Source of the DNA: Pseudomonas nitroreducens TX1
GTDB taxonomy: Bacteria > Pseudomonadota > Gammaproteobacteria > Pseudomonadales > Pseudomonadaceae
Direction: 5' to 3'
Length of the DNA stretch: 64,000 nt
NCBI RefSeq assembly: GCF_000313755.1
Contig: NZ_AMZB01000135.1
Span: 62,001 to 126,000, forward strand
Shown: piece after piece, positions 1 through 9,914 of the stretch
How the letters are laid out: each line of letters begins with the position of its first letter
How positions within the stretch are numbered: position 1 is the first letter of the stretch
The notes under the pieces: generated by a model
Database searches by the model: none
What the model was told of the DNA's origin: nothing
The model's input: only the letters and a program-made list of their open reading frames with translations
Program-made: the position numbers and the translations under genes

Positions 1-2
1 CC

Positions 3-62
3 TCTCTCTTCGAGGGCATGCGCGCTTCGGTGCTGCCCGCGGGAGATGGCGCTGAAGGATGA
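3..62 (+). CDS. possible 3' end of an upstream gene (partial)
   Basis: The third frame is open from the window edge and stops with TGA at 60-62, giving about 19 residues (SLFEGMRASVLPAGDGAEG). This could be the C-terminal tail of a gene that starts outside the window. The stretch is too short to name, and chance openness cannot be excluded. Confidence 0.22.
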   Translation, partial: SLFEGMRASVLPAGDGAEG

Positions 63-72
63 ACACGAATAC

Positions 73-108
73 CCCCTCTCCCTTCAGGGAGAGGGCTGGG
101 GAGAGGGT
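73..108. repeat. CCCTCTCCC palindromic repeat unit
   Basis: An imperfect palindrome built on CTCCCTTCAGGGAG followed by a GGGGAGAGGG tail. The same unit recurs near 21,925-22,039, 53,951-54,084 and 59,436-59,565, always between genes, so it is a dispersed intergenic repeat of this genome. Confidence 0.75.
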
Positions 109-161
109 GCCGAGCCAGCACACCGATCCGCCAGGTACCGCCTTTCTGGCCAGGAACTCAC

Positions 162-866
162 ATGAACGTACTGATCGTCCACGCCCACAACGAACCGCAA
201 TCCTTCAGCACCGCACTGTACCAGCTCGCCGAGGAAACCCTGCGCGGCCAAGGGCACGAAGTGCAGGTCTCCGACCTCTATGCGATGAACTGGAATCCGG
301 TGGCCAGCGCCGCCGACTTCGGCGCGCGCAGCAACCCGGACTATCTCGTCTACGCGCTGGAGCAGCGCGAAGGCGCCAAGAGCCAGACCATTGCCGCCGA
401 CATCCAGGCCGAGCTGGACAAGCTGCTCTGGGCAGACCTTGTGATCTTCAACTTCCCGATCTACTGGTTCTCCGCGCCGGCCATCCTCAAGGGCTGGTTC
501 GACCGCGTGCTGGTTTCGGGCATCTGCTACGGCGGCAAGCGCTTCTACGACCAGGGCGGGCTGGCCGGCAAGAAGGCGCTGGTCACCGTGACCCTCGGCG
601 GGCGCGACCACATGTTCGGCGAAGGCGCCATCCACGGCCCGCTGGAAGACATGCTGCGGCCGATCCTGCGCGGCACCCTGGCCTACACCGGCATGAGCGT
701 GCTGCCGCCCTTCGTCGCCTGGCACGTGCCCTACATCAGCAACGACGCGCGCCAGGACTTCCTGCGCCAGTATCAGGAGCGCCTGCAGCACCTGGACGAC
801 GACCAGCCGCTGGAATTCGTGCGCCTGGACCAGTTCGACGAGCGCCTCTACCCGCTGCCGCGCTGA
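162..866 (+). CDS. NAD(P)H dehydrogenase (quinone), flavodoxin-like fold
   Basis: A 234-residue soluble oxidoreductase of the flavodoxin-2 / NQO1-MdaB type, expected to pass two electrons from NAD(P)H through FMN or FAD to quinones. The N-terminal beta strand NVLIVHAHNEPQSFS (residues 2-16) and the flavin-contact stretch FPIYWFSAPAILKGWF (98-113) are typical, and the length matches the family. The start is supported by AGGA six bases upstream. A LysR gene follows on the same strand and may control it, which is an inference from adjacency. The exact substrate is unknown. Confidence 0.85.
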   Translation: MNVLIVHAHNEPQSFSTALYQLAEETLRGQGHEVQVSDLYAMNWNPVASAADFGARSNPDYLVYALEQREGAKSQTIAADIQAELDKLLWADLVIFNFPIYWFSAPAILKGWFDRVLVSGICYGGKRFYDQGGLAGKKALVTVTLGGRDHMFGEGAIHGPLEDMLRPILRGTLAYTGMSVLPPFVAWHVPYISNDARQDFLRQYQERLQHLDDDQPLEFVRLDQFDERLYPLPR

Positions 867-875
867 CGGCTTTTC

Positions 876-968
876 TGTAGGACCGAGGGGGGCGCCCAGC
901 CCTTGCTCGCGAACAGATTCCCGGCGACTCCGCAGTGAAGCGGATTTGCGAGCCAGCTCGCTCCTGCA
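876..968. repeat. REP pair, one long variant arm and one canonical arm
   Basis: Two inverted REP arms. The left arm (876-914) begins TGTAGGACCGAGG, carries a GC-rich insertion, and ends TTGCTCGCGAAC. The right arm (945-968) is a slightly diverged canonical arm ending AGCTCGCTCCTGCA. Together with the hairpin at 993-1023 it fills most of the 397-bp gap between the quinone reductase and the LysR gene; no coding sequence is convincing there. Confidence 0.75.
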
Positions 969-992
969 AGGGCTGCAAGCGCCGGAGAAACG

Positions 993-1023
993 AAAAAGGG
1001 CGGCCATCCGCAGAAGGCCGCCC
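993..1023 (-). terminator. intrinsic terminator acting on the minus strand
   Basis: GGGCGGCC (998-1005) pairs with GGCCGCCC (1016-1023). The five A residues at 993-997 become a T run after the hairpin when read on the minus strand. No minus-strand gene lies upstream of it before position 3940, so its client transcript is unknown. Confidence 0.55.
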
Positions 1024-1264
1024 CAGGAGAAAAAGTCAGTCGCTGCAGCGGATATGCGCGGGGGAGAAGGCCGTCGATGGGTGTATCGGCGGCCGTACGA
1101 TGAGCCTGGTATGCCCAACGTTGCTGCAGCGACTTGTCCGGCACTATACGTGGTAACAATCGGCAAAAAACGACCCTATACTGCGATTCAGTTTTGCGGC
1201 GCGGACAACAATGGTTGTCGTCTCCTACAGGCGCCTACGACAAGATCAACAGGCAGGGGGAAGC

Positions 1265-2200
1265 ATGGACGTACTTCACGCGATGCGGGCATTCGTCCGG
1301 GTGGTGGATGCCGGCAGTTTCACCGCTGCCGCCAACGCCCTGGGGCTATCCACAGCCCAGGTCTCGCGCGTGGTCTCCGATCTTGAAGCCCAACTCGAAG
1401 CACGTCTGCTGCACCGCACCACAAGACGCCTGGCGCTGACCGAAACCGGCGAGCGCTACCTGCTGCGCTGCCGGGAAATCCTCGCCGATGTCGAAGAAGC
1501 CGAAGCCGAGGCCAGCGGGGCGCATCTCAAGCCACGCGGCCGCCTGCGCGTACATTCGCTGACCGGTCTGGGCCAGCAGCACCTGATCCCGCTGATCTCC
1601 CGCTACTGCGAGTCCTTCCCCGAGGTCTACATCGAGCTGACCCTGGCCCAGCGCCAGCCGGACATTCTCGAAGAAGGCCAGGACGTGGTGATCACCCGCG
1701 ACCGCGAGCTGCCCGACTCGGAGTTCGTCGCCCAGACCCTGGGCACCATCTACAGCGTGCTCTGCGCCAGCCCCGAGTACCTCAAGCGGCGCGGCACCCC
1801 GACCAGCGTCGCCGACCTGCACCAGCACCAGTGCCTGCGCCTGCAGGACCCGACCTTCCCCGAGGGCTGGGCGTTCGAGGAGGGCAACGAGGAAAGCGTG
1901 ATCCGCCCGCGCGACACCTTCATGGTCAACGTCGCCGAAGCGCTGACCGGGGCCGCCGCCGCCGGCATGGGCATCTGCCTGTTGCCCAGCTACGTCGCCG
2001 CGCCGGCATTGCGCCGCCGTTCGCTGGTACGCGTGCTGCCCGGTCACAGCCTGCATGTGCGGCAGATCTATGCGCTGTACCCGTCGCGGCGCTTCCTCGA
2101 CGCGAAGATCCGAACCTGGGTCGAGTTCCTCAAGGCGGAGTTGCCCAGGGTCTTCGAGGACGACGAAGCAGCGCTCAACGATCCCGTCAACTGGGCGTAA
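1265..2200 (+). CDS. LysR-family transcriptional regulator
   Basis: A 311-residue LysR regulator. It has an N-terminal winged helix-turn-helix (residues about 15-45, AAANALGLSTAQVSRVVSDL) and a periplasmic-binding-like effector domain (about 90-290). I chose the ATG at 1265 because AGGGGGAA lies just before it and the protein then begins MDVLHAMRAFVRVVDAGSF, the usual spacing before the HTH; the frame is open further upstream without a better site. It resembles regulators paired with quinone reductases and lies downstream of one here. The effector is unknown. Confidence 0.88.
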   Translation: MDVLHAMRAFVRVVDAGSFTAAANALGLSTAQVSRVVSDLEAQLEARLLHRTTRRLALTETGERYLLRCREILADVEEAEAEASGAHLKPRGRLRVHSLTGLGQQHLIPLISRYCESFPEVYIELTLAQRQPDILEEGQDVVITRDRELPDSEFVAQTLGTIYSVLCASPEYLKRRGTPTSVADLHQHQCLRLQDPTFPEGWAFEEGNEESVIRPRDTFMVNVAEALTGAAAAGMGICLLPSYVAAPALRRRSLVRVLPGHSLHVRQIYALYPSRRFLDAKIRTWVEFLKAELPRVFEDDEAALNDPVNWA

Positions 2201-2381
2201 GGCGAAGGGCTAGCGTGGCGGATCGTCGCAGCTGCTCTATGTCGGCATTCTCGGACGATCGACGTGGATTGTTGCTTTTTAGGCAATGCTTTGTTGGTTA
2301 GCTAGCTATTTTTCGATCCACTGTTGCGCCGTAACCTTTCTTCAACCCCGCCCAATCGGGTGTTCAGAAAGGATCACCGTC

Positions 2382-2576
2382 ATGTCCCGTTCGCTTTATG
2401 TTGCTGCCCTGCTGTCCGTCTGCTCGCTGTCCTTCACCCAGCTGAGCTTCGCCGAAGAATCGCGCCTGATGACCAACAAGATGGTCAAGGCCAACGAAGC
2501 CGTGATTGCCCAGCAGCAGGCCCAGTCCGCCGAGCAGACCGCCAAGGCCGCCGCCGGCAGCAACGCCGATTCCTGA
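2382..2576 (+). CDS. small secreted protein of unknown function
   Basis: A 64-residue protein with a clear Sec signal peptide (MSRSLYVAALLSVCSLSFTQ, cleavage likely after SFA at residue 24). The mature part is about 40 residues, rich in Ala, Gln and Lys, and probably helical. AAGGAT at about 2369-2374 supports the ATG at 2382. The gene is monocistronic, with a strong terminator shortly after it. It resembles the many short exported proteins of Pseudomonas, but I cannot assign a family. Confidence 0.6.
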   Translation: MSRSLYVAALLSVCSLSFTQLSFAEESRLMTNKMVKANEAVIAQQQAQSAEQTAKAAAGSNADS

Positions 2577-2593
2577 TCGGCCGCTTCCCCCGG

Positions 2594-2619
2594 GAGGCCC
2601 GGAGCGTGAGCCGGGCCTC
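2594..2619 (+). other. GC-rich hairpin after the small secreted protein
   Basis: GAGGCCCGG (2594-2602) pairs perfectly with CCGGGCCTC (2611-2619). It is not followed by a T run. It may protect the 3' end of the upstream mRNA or act together with the terminator just downstream. Confidence 0.5.
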
Positions 2620-2630
2620 TCAACACCTTG

Positions 2631-2660
2631 CGCCGCATAAGACATGCGGCGTTTTTTTTT
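2631..2660 (+). terminator. strong intrinsic terminator
   Basis: CGCCGCAT (2631-2638) pairs with ATGCGGCG (2644-2651) across a five-base loop and is followed by nine T residues (2652-2660). It ends the transcript of the small secreted protein. Confidence 0.9.
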
Positions 2661-2751
2661 GCCTGCGCTCCTGGCCGCTCGCCGCACTTTTACAAAAGCT
2701 GCAACAGTCTTTCCCTGGTAGCTCTGTATCCCTGTCCGTTCGGTCAATATA

Positions 2752-2882
2752 CTTGACCCACCAGTGCCGCTTTCGAGCGGCGCCGTTCCCGGCCTCATTG
2801 CCGGCAAGCTTCCCGACGTCGATTCTTGATTGCTCCAGATCGACGTCCGTCTCAAGGCCGCTGCTTTCAGCGGCCTTTTTTT
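2752..2882 (+). ncRNA. candidate structured small RNA ending in its own terminator
   Basis: No ORF fits this stretch, yet it holds consecutive perfect hairpins. GCCGCT pairs with AGCGGC around TTCG (about 2766-2781). CCGGC and GCCGG pair next (about 2789-2804). A nine-bp stem GACGTCGAT (2815-2823) pairs with ATCGACGTC (2839-2847). The last is a Rho-independent terminator, AAGGCCGCT (2854-2862) with AGCGGCCTT (2869-2877) followed by a T run to 2882. The previous gene already ends at the terminator at 2660, so this second terminator needs its own transcript. A start near 2752 is a guess: the promoter is not clear, although CAATAT at 2745-2750 could be part of a -10. I do not recognise a named sRNA. 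Confidence 0.45.
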
Positions 2883-2953
2883 ATGTCCGTGGAAAAGCGG
2901 TGGTAGGCTGAGGCCATTGCGCGCCGCAGCGCGGATTCGACAAGGATGCCGAG

Positions 2954-3958
2954 ATGACCACTGACAATCCCTTCGCGACACCCCATGCGCCCCTCACTGC
3001 TCCCGCTGCCGTTGCGAGTTCGGCTGGCAGGCAGCCCCTGCTGTTCGTCGTCGCCATGACAGTCGCGGCAGCGCTGCTGTTCTTCGGCAGCAATGCCGTG
3101 CAGTGGATCGCTGACCTGGGCAGCTATCGCGAGCGTCTGCCGCAGTATCTGCCGACGATGCTGGCGAGCTGGCTGGGCGGGCTGCTCCTGTATGCAGCTG
3201 CGGTCCTGCTGCTGGTGCATTACCTGCGCGAGCGCCAGGGCATCCTGCGCTTCCAGCCGCAGGCCGGGTTGCTGGCGGGCTTCGGCGTGGCCTATCTGAT
3301 CGCCACCCTGGTCGTGAGCACGCTGGTGTCCTACCTGAGCGTGTCGTTCTATCAATGGGCGTTCGAGCAGGACACCCGGACCCTCTGGATGATTCTCTAC
3401 GGCCAGGCCAACTCGCTGATCAACCTGACACTGGGTTGCCTGCTGCCGTTGTGGCTGGTGCTGCTTGTGGGACGCTCGCGCTCCGAGCGGTTGGCGCCGG
3501 GGCAAGGCTTCGCCCTGCCGTCCTGGCAGGTGGCGTTGGGCGTGGCGCTTACCTTCACCGCATTGATCTACAAGCTGCTCGCCGCGCTCAGCTACGGGGC
3601 TCTCTACCTTTACAGCGGCGCGGATGGCTGGCAGTCGGTTTTGCTGCTGTCGAGTTGTGCGCTGCCGTTTGCCATCGTCATGGCGGCTGTGCAGACACGC
3701 CTTCCGCCGCAGCTGTCGCGCTTTGCCGCCGGCCAGGTGCTGGCGTGCGCGGCGATCCTGCTGGTGATGTGGGCGGTGGCGATCGTGCTGGTTTCGATCC
3801 TGGTGGCCTTCGCCGCCTACAGCTCACTGAATTCCAGTAGCCTGCCGCTCTACCTGCTGCCGCCGGCGATCCTGCTGCTGGCGCTGCTCTGGCCGCTGGC
3901 GCGCTGGTGCACCGGCTGGTTCTTCGCCGAACAGCTGGTTCAGTCCTCGGCCAGGTAA
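2954..3958 (+). CDS. multi-pass inner-membrane protein of unknown function
   Basis: A 334-residue protein with a short polar N-terminus and about eight predicted membrane segments (roughly residues 27-45, 68-90, 100-125, 152-172, 190-215, 225-245, 258-290 and 298-320). There is no recognisable transporter or enzyme motif. It converges with the response-regulator gene, and the two overlap by 19 bp at their 3' ends. Function is not assigned. Confidence 0.7.
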   Translation: MTTDNPFATPHAPLTAPAAVASSAGRQPLLFVVAMTVAAALLFFGSNAVQWIADLGSYRERLPQYLPTMLASWLGGLLLYAAAVLLLVHYLRERQGILRFQPQAGLLAGFGVAYLIATLVVSTLVSYLSVSFYQWAFEQDTRTLWMILYGQANSLINLTLGCLLPLWLVLLVGRSRSERLAPGQGFALPSWQVALGVALTFTALIYKLLAALSYGALYLYSGADGWQSVLLLSSCALPFAIVMAAVQTRLPPQLSRFAAGQVLACAAILLVMWAVAIVLVSILVAFAAYSSLNSSSLPLYLLPPAILLLALLWPLARWCTGWFFAEQLVQSSAR

Positions 3959-5270
3959 TCCCCGCGGCTCAGCCCATGGCGCTGCATCTTCTCGTTGAGG
4001 GTGCGGCGCGGCAGGCCGAGCAGTTCCATCACCGCCTTGATGTCGCCCTTGCACTGCCCCAGCGCCTGGCGGATGCACTGCGCCTCGTAGGCTTCCATGC
4101 GTTCGAACAGGCCGTTGCCGGCGGGCTCGATCGGCAGCTCGGCGCGGTCCAGGCCGAGCACGTGGCGCTCGGCGGCGTTGGCCAGTTCGCGCACGTTGCC
4201 CGGCCAGTCGTGGGCAAGCAGGCGCGCCAGCTCCGTCGCGGATAGCGGTGCGGCTTCGCGGCCGAACTTCTCGCTGGCCAGCCCGGCGTAGTGCTCGAAC
4301 AGCAGCGGGATGTCCTCGCGGCGTTCGCGCAGCGGCGGCAGGCGCAGCTCGGCGACGTTCAGGCGGTACACCAGGTCTTCGCGGAAGCGTCCGGCGCGGG
4401 CCTCTTCCAGCAGGTCCGGCTTGGTCGCGGCGATCACCCGCAGGTCGACCTTGATGCTCTGGTTCGAACCCAGGCGTTCCAGTTGCTGCTCCTGCAGCAC
4501 GCGCAGCAGCTTCACTTGCTGGGCCAGCGGCATGCTCTCGATCTCGTCGAGGAACAGGCTGCCGCCGTTGGAATGCTCCAGCTTGCCGATGCGCTTGCCC
4601 TGGGCGCCGGTAAAGGCACCGCTTTCATGGCCGAACAGCTCGGTCTCGAACAACTGCTCGGGGATCGCCGCACAGTTCAGCGCGACGAAGGGCTTGCCGG
4701 CGCGCGGGCCGAAGTCGTGCAGGCAGCGTGCGACCAGCTCCTTGCCGCTGCCGGTGTCGCCGCGAATCAACACGTTCACCGGTGTGCCGGCCAGCGCCAT
4801 GATCTGCCGGCGCAAGGTTTCCATCGGCCGCGAGACGCCGAGCAGGCGCGATTCGATCTGGTCCTTGAGCGCCGCCTGTTCGCGCAGCTGGCGATTCTCC
4901 TGCACCAGCCGGCGTTTCTCCAGGGCACGGCGCAGGCTGTCGAGCAGGCGTTCGGGGGTGAAGGGTTTCTCGATGAAGTCGTAGGCGCCCTGGCGCATCG
5001 CCTGCACCGCCATGGGCACGTCGCCATGGCCGGTGACCATGATCACCGGCAGGTCGCGGTCGATCTGCTGCAGGCGCTCGAGCAGGGCCAGGCCGTCGGT
5101 GCCGGGCATGCGCACATCGCTGATGACTACGCCGGGCAGCTCGCGGGAGACGCTTTTCAGGCACTCGTCGGCGCTGCTGCACAGGCGCACCTCGAAGCCG
5201 GAGAGTTGCAGCCACTGCTGCACGGCCTCGCGGATGGCGGCTTCGTCGTCGACGAAGAGAATGGTCTCGC

Positions 5271-5274
<4 letters not shown>
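3940..5274 (-). CDS. mifR: sigma-54-dependent response regulator, DctD/MifR type
   Basis: A 444-residue NtrC-family activator. The receiver domain (about residues 5-115) has the phospho-acceptor D53 in ISDVRMPG. The central AAA+ domain has Walker A (GDTGSGKE) and the sigma-54 contact motif GAFTGA. A Fis-type HTH closes the protein (GLPRRTLNEKMQRHGL). I chose the ATG at 5274, which overlaps the kinase stop codon by four bases; the frame is open upstream but is antisense-like there. The DctB/DctD family answers to C4-dicarboxylates. The neighbourhood (pdxY, CPA2 antiporter and thioesterase downstream) matches my memory of PA5511-PA5519 in P. aeruginosa, where this pair is MifS/MifR and controls alpha-ketoglutarate uptake. 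DctD is the alternative name. Confidence 0.8.
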
Positions 5275-7034
<1,760 letters not shown>

Positions 7035-7138
7035 GTTCGACGGGGTTCGACCAATGGTCGGCGACAATAGCACGTCTTCTGGCTGGTCCGGCGCCCCGCC
7101 GCCTCGCTAAACTGCCGGCATCCCGATGGAGAGCTCCG

Positions 7139-8017
7139 ATGCAGTTGTCGTCCTGGACCCACGAAGGGTCCGCCGGTTTCACCCTGCGCGGCTGGCGCAG
7201 CGAGCCCAGCGGCAAGCCGCTGCTGCACTTCCTGCACGGTAACGGCTTCTGCGGCCGTGCCTACGAGCCGATGCTGAAAATCCTCGCGGAGGATTTCGAC
7301 CTCTGGCTGTGCGACGTCCAGGGCCATGGTGACAGCGACCACGGTGGGCGCTTCCACGGTTGGAACCGCAACGCGGAGATGGCGGTGGAAGCTTTCCAGG
7401 CCGGCAGCAAGATGTTCGGTGACGTGCCGCATTACGCCGGCGGGCACAGTTTTGGTGGCGTGCTCAGCAGCCTGATCCTCGGTCGTCATCCCGCGCTGTT
7501 CCGTCGTGCCGTGCTGCTCGATCCGGTGCTCTTCACTCCGGCGATGATCGGCGTGATGGCGCTCTCCGAGGTGCTCGGCCTGCACAAGCGCCGCACCATG
7601 GTGCAGAAGGCGCGCTCGCGGCGCAGCCAGTGGCCGGACCGCGAGGCGGCCTACGCCGGCCTGCACGGCCGCGGCATCTTCAAGGGCTGGACCGATGCGG
7701 CGCTGTGGGCCTACGTGGAGCACGCGATGAAGCGCACCGAGGCCGGCGTCGAGCTGAAATGCCGGCCCAGCCGCGAGGCAGAAATCTTCAGCTCCTTCCC
7801 CAAGCGCCTGTGGCCGTCGCTGAACAAGGTGGTGACGCCGACCCAGGTGCTGTTCGGCGAGCGCACCTATCCCTTCGTGCCCAAGTCCGTGGCGCGCTGG
7901 TGTGCTTCGAACATCGTGGTGAGCGGCCAGTGCGTCGACGGCGGCCACTGCTTCATGCAGGAATTCCCCGAGGACAGCGCCGCGCGCGTCTCGCGCTTCC
8001 TGCTGGGCCACGAATGA
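7139..8017 (+). CDS. alpha/beta-hydrolase
   Basis: A 292-residue alpha/beta-fold hydrolase. The oxyanion region is FLHGNGFCGRAYE (about residues 31-43), the nucleophile elbow is GGHSFGG with Ser104, and the catalytic His is probably in DGGHCFMQ near residue 268. The length is typical of esterase/lipase-like members. It is divergent from the kinase gene and overlaps the next gene by four bases, so those two are co-translated. The substrate cannot be inferred. Confidence 0.82.
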   Translation: MQLSSWTHEGSAGFTLRGWRSEPSGKPLLHFLHGNGFCGRAYEPMLKILAEDFDLWLCDVQGHGDSDHGGRFHGWNRNAEMAVEAFQAGSKMFGDVPHYAGGHSFGGVLSSLILGRHPALFRRAVLLDPVLFTPAMIGVMALSEVLGLHKRRTMVQKARSRRSQWPDREAAYAGLHGRGIFKGWTDAALWAYVEHAMKRTEAGVELKCRPSREAEIFSSFPKRLWPSLNKVVTPTQVLFGERTYPFVPKSVARWCASNIVVSGQCVDGGHCFMQEFPEDSAARVSRFLLGHE

Positions 8018-8403
8018 ACGATCCGGCCCGCAAGTCCGTCTGGCTGGCGCTGTCGGAGCTGTGGCTGGATACCGAGACGACCGAGACGGACATCAACTAC
8101 ATCGCCCGGACCCTGGCAGTCAGCGACTTTCCCCTGGGCGAACTGGAAGCCATCTATCGCCTGGAGGTGGTCCCGGTGGTCTACCCGAATGCCCTGGCGA
8201 CAGCGGGAGAGTGGACCGGCTTCGATGCCGACTGGCTGTTCGAGAAATGCCGGCGCAATCAGCAACGCCGTACGTTCTTCCTTTATCGCTGGCGGTGCTG
8301 GTTCCTCGGTCGGACTGTCGGCGCACTGATGAATGCGCACCTGCGCCAGGTGCTGGCGCGAGTCGTCGAACTTCGTGAACTGACTGAGGACGAACCGGGC
8401 TGA
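8014..8403 (+). CDS. conserved hypothetical protein, 129 aa
   Basis: The ATG at 8014 overlaps the hydrolase stop (ATGA), giving a 129-residue protein beginning MNDPARKSVWLALSELWLD. It is acidic and soluble, with a Trp/Tyr-rich middle (RRTFFLYRWRCWFLG). I think it belongs to a small Pseudomonas DUF family (possibly DUF7079), but no function is known to me. Translational coupling suggests it works with the hydrolase. Confidence 0.7.
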   Translation: MNDPARKSVWLALSELWLDTETTETDINYIARTLAVSDFPLGELEAIYRLEVVPVVYPNALATAGEWTGFDADWLFEKCRRNQQRRTFFLYRWRCWFLGRTVGALMNAHLRQVLARVVELRELTEDEPG

Positions 8404-8409
8404 TCGCGC

Positions 8410-8901
8410 TCAGTCGCCGACCTTCTTGCCCTGGTGCGCGCGGCGCCATTCGTCCAGGCGGATCACTTCACCCTTGGGGCGTGGCGGCGTTGGGGTGTCG
8501 TCGAATACGGCGTCGACGATCTCTTCCTCCACCGGCGCGGCGGCAGGATGGAAAGTAGCGACCGGCGATACCGGCATGCGCGGCTCGGGCTCCATGCGGA
8601 ACGGCGCCAGTTCGACGCGGCCCAGGTGCTGGCCGAACATGGCGATGCTGCCGGCGTAGCGTTCCTGCCCGGTGGCGGTGAACTCGAAGGCGTATTCGCG
8701 GGCCAGGCGCAGGTTGCCCCGGCCGTCGCGCTGGAAGCGGAAACGCTGCAGGGCCATGGCGTCATCGAGCAGTTCCACGCCCTCGCGCGCGCAGTGCTGC
8801 TTGGCCAGGGCCAGGGCGCGCTCGCGGATGCCATGGGCGCGCCACCACCAGGCGGCGCCCGCAATGACCAGCATGAAGATGAAAAGATTGCCCAGGTCCA
8901 C
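8410..8901 (-). CDS. DUF3301-type membrane-anchored protein
   Basis: A 163-residue protein with one N-terminal membrane helix (LFIFMLVIAGAAWWW) and a basic segment after it. The conserved core contains CAREGVELLDDAMALQRFRF and the motif REYAFEFTATGQERYAGSIAM, the pattern of DUF3301. The proline-rich tail is variable. It converges with the preceding gene, leaving six bases between stops. Function is unknown. Confidence 0.75.
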   Translation of the reverse strand: MDLGNLFIFMLVIAGAAWWWRAHGIRERALALAKQHCAREGVELLDDAMALQRFRFQRDGRGNLRLAREYAFEFTATGQERYAGSIAMFGQHLGRVELAPFRMEPEPRMPVSPVATFHPAAAPVEEEIVDAVFDDTPTPPRPKGEVIRLDEWRRAHQGKKVGD

Positions 8902-9022
8902 TTCGGCTTCCTCGGAATCGGCGCACCAGCTTACTCACTCCGCCGTCGGGCGGCGAGAGGCCGGATGTTCACAGCCTGTGAATTGCGCCCCATACTGCCC
9001 CATTCTGTAGCAGGACACCGTT

Positions 9023-9892
9023 ATGCGTCGCACTCCCCACGTTCTCGCCATCCAGTCCCACGTCGTCTTCGGCCACGCCGGCAACAGCGCCGCCGAGTTC
9101 CCCATGCGACGCGTCGGGGTCAACGTCTGGCCGCTGAACACCGTGCAGTTCTCCAACCATACCCAGTATGGCCACTGGACCGGCCAGGTGCTGCCGCCGG
9201 AGCAGATTCCCGCACTGGTGGATGGCATCGCCGCCATCGGCGAGCTGGGCAACTGCGATGCGGTGCTCTCGGGGTACCTGGGCAGTGCCGCGCAGGGCCG
9301 TTCGATCCTCGAGGTGGTGCGCCGCATCCGCCAGGTGAACCCGCGTGCCGTGTACCTGTGCGACCCGGTGATGGGCCACCCGGAGAAAGGCTGCATCGTC
9401 GCCCCGGAAGTCAGCGAGTTCCTGCTGCATGAGGCCGCCGCCGTGGCCGACTACCTGTGCCCCAACCAGCTGGAGCTGGACAGCTTCTGCGATCGCCAGC
9501 CGTCCTCCCTGGAAGACTGCGCCGAGATGGCCCGCGGCCTGTTGGTGCGCGGCCCGAAGGCGGTGCTGGTGAAGCACCTGAACTACCCCGGCAAGCCGGC
9601 GGATGCCTTCGAGATGCTGCTGGTGACCCTGGACGAGACCTGGCACCTGCGCCGCCCACTGCTGGCCTTCCCGCGCCAGCCGGTGGGCGTGGGCGACCTG
9701 ACGTCCGGGGTGTTCCTTGCCCGCCTGCTGCTGGGCGACGACCTGCGCAGTGCCTTCGAATTCTGCGCCGCTGCCGTGCACGAGGTGCTGCTGGAAACCC
9801 AGGCCTGCGGCAGCTATGAGCTGGAGCTGGTAAGGGCGCAGGACCGCATTGCCCATCCGCGGGTGAAGTTCGAGGCGGTGAAGCTGGGGTGA
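9023..9892 (+). CDS. pdxY: pyridoxal kinase PdxY
   Basis: A 289-residue ribokinase-fold vitamin B6 salvage kinase that phosphorylates pyridoxal to PLP. The N-terminus ([20 protein letters not shown]) is the conserved substrate loop. VKHLNYPG lies in the middle, and the phosphate-binding/catalytic motif GVGDLTSG sits near residue 225. The length is usual for PdxY. AGGA lies ahead of the ATG. It converges with the antiporter gene. Confidence 0.92.
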   Translation: MRRTPHVLAIQSHVVFGHAGNSAAEFPMRRVGVNVWPLNTVQFSNHTQYGHWTGQVLPPEQIPALVDGIAAIGELGNCDAVLSGYLGSAAQGRSILEVVRRIRQVNPRAVYLCDPVMGHPEKGCIVAPEVSEFLLHEAAAVADYLCPNQLELDSFCDRQPSSLEDCAEMARGLLVRGPKAVLVKHLNYPGKPADAFEMLLVTLDETWHLRRPLLAFPRQPVGVGDLTSGVFLARLLLGDDLRSAFEFCAAAVHEVLLETQACGSYELELVRAQDRIAHPRVKFEAVKLG

Positions 9893-9914
9893 GGGGAAGG
9901 CCCCGTGTCTGGGG

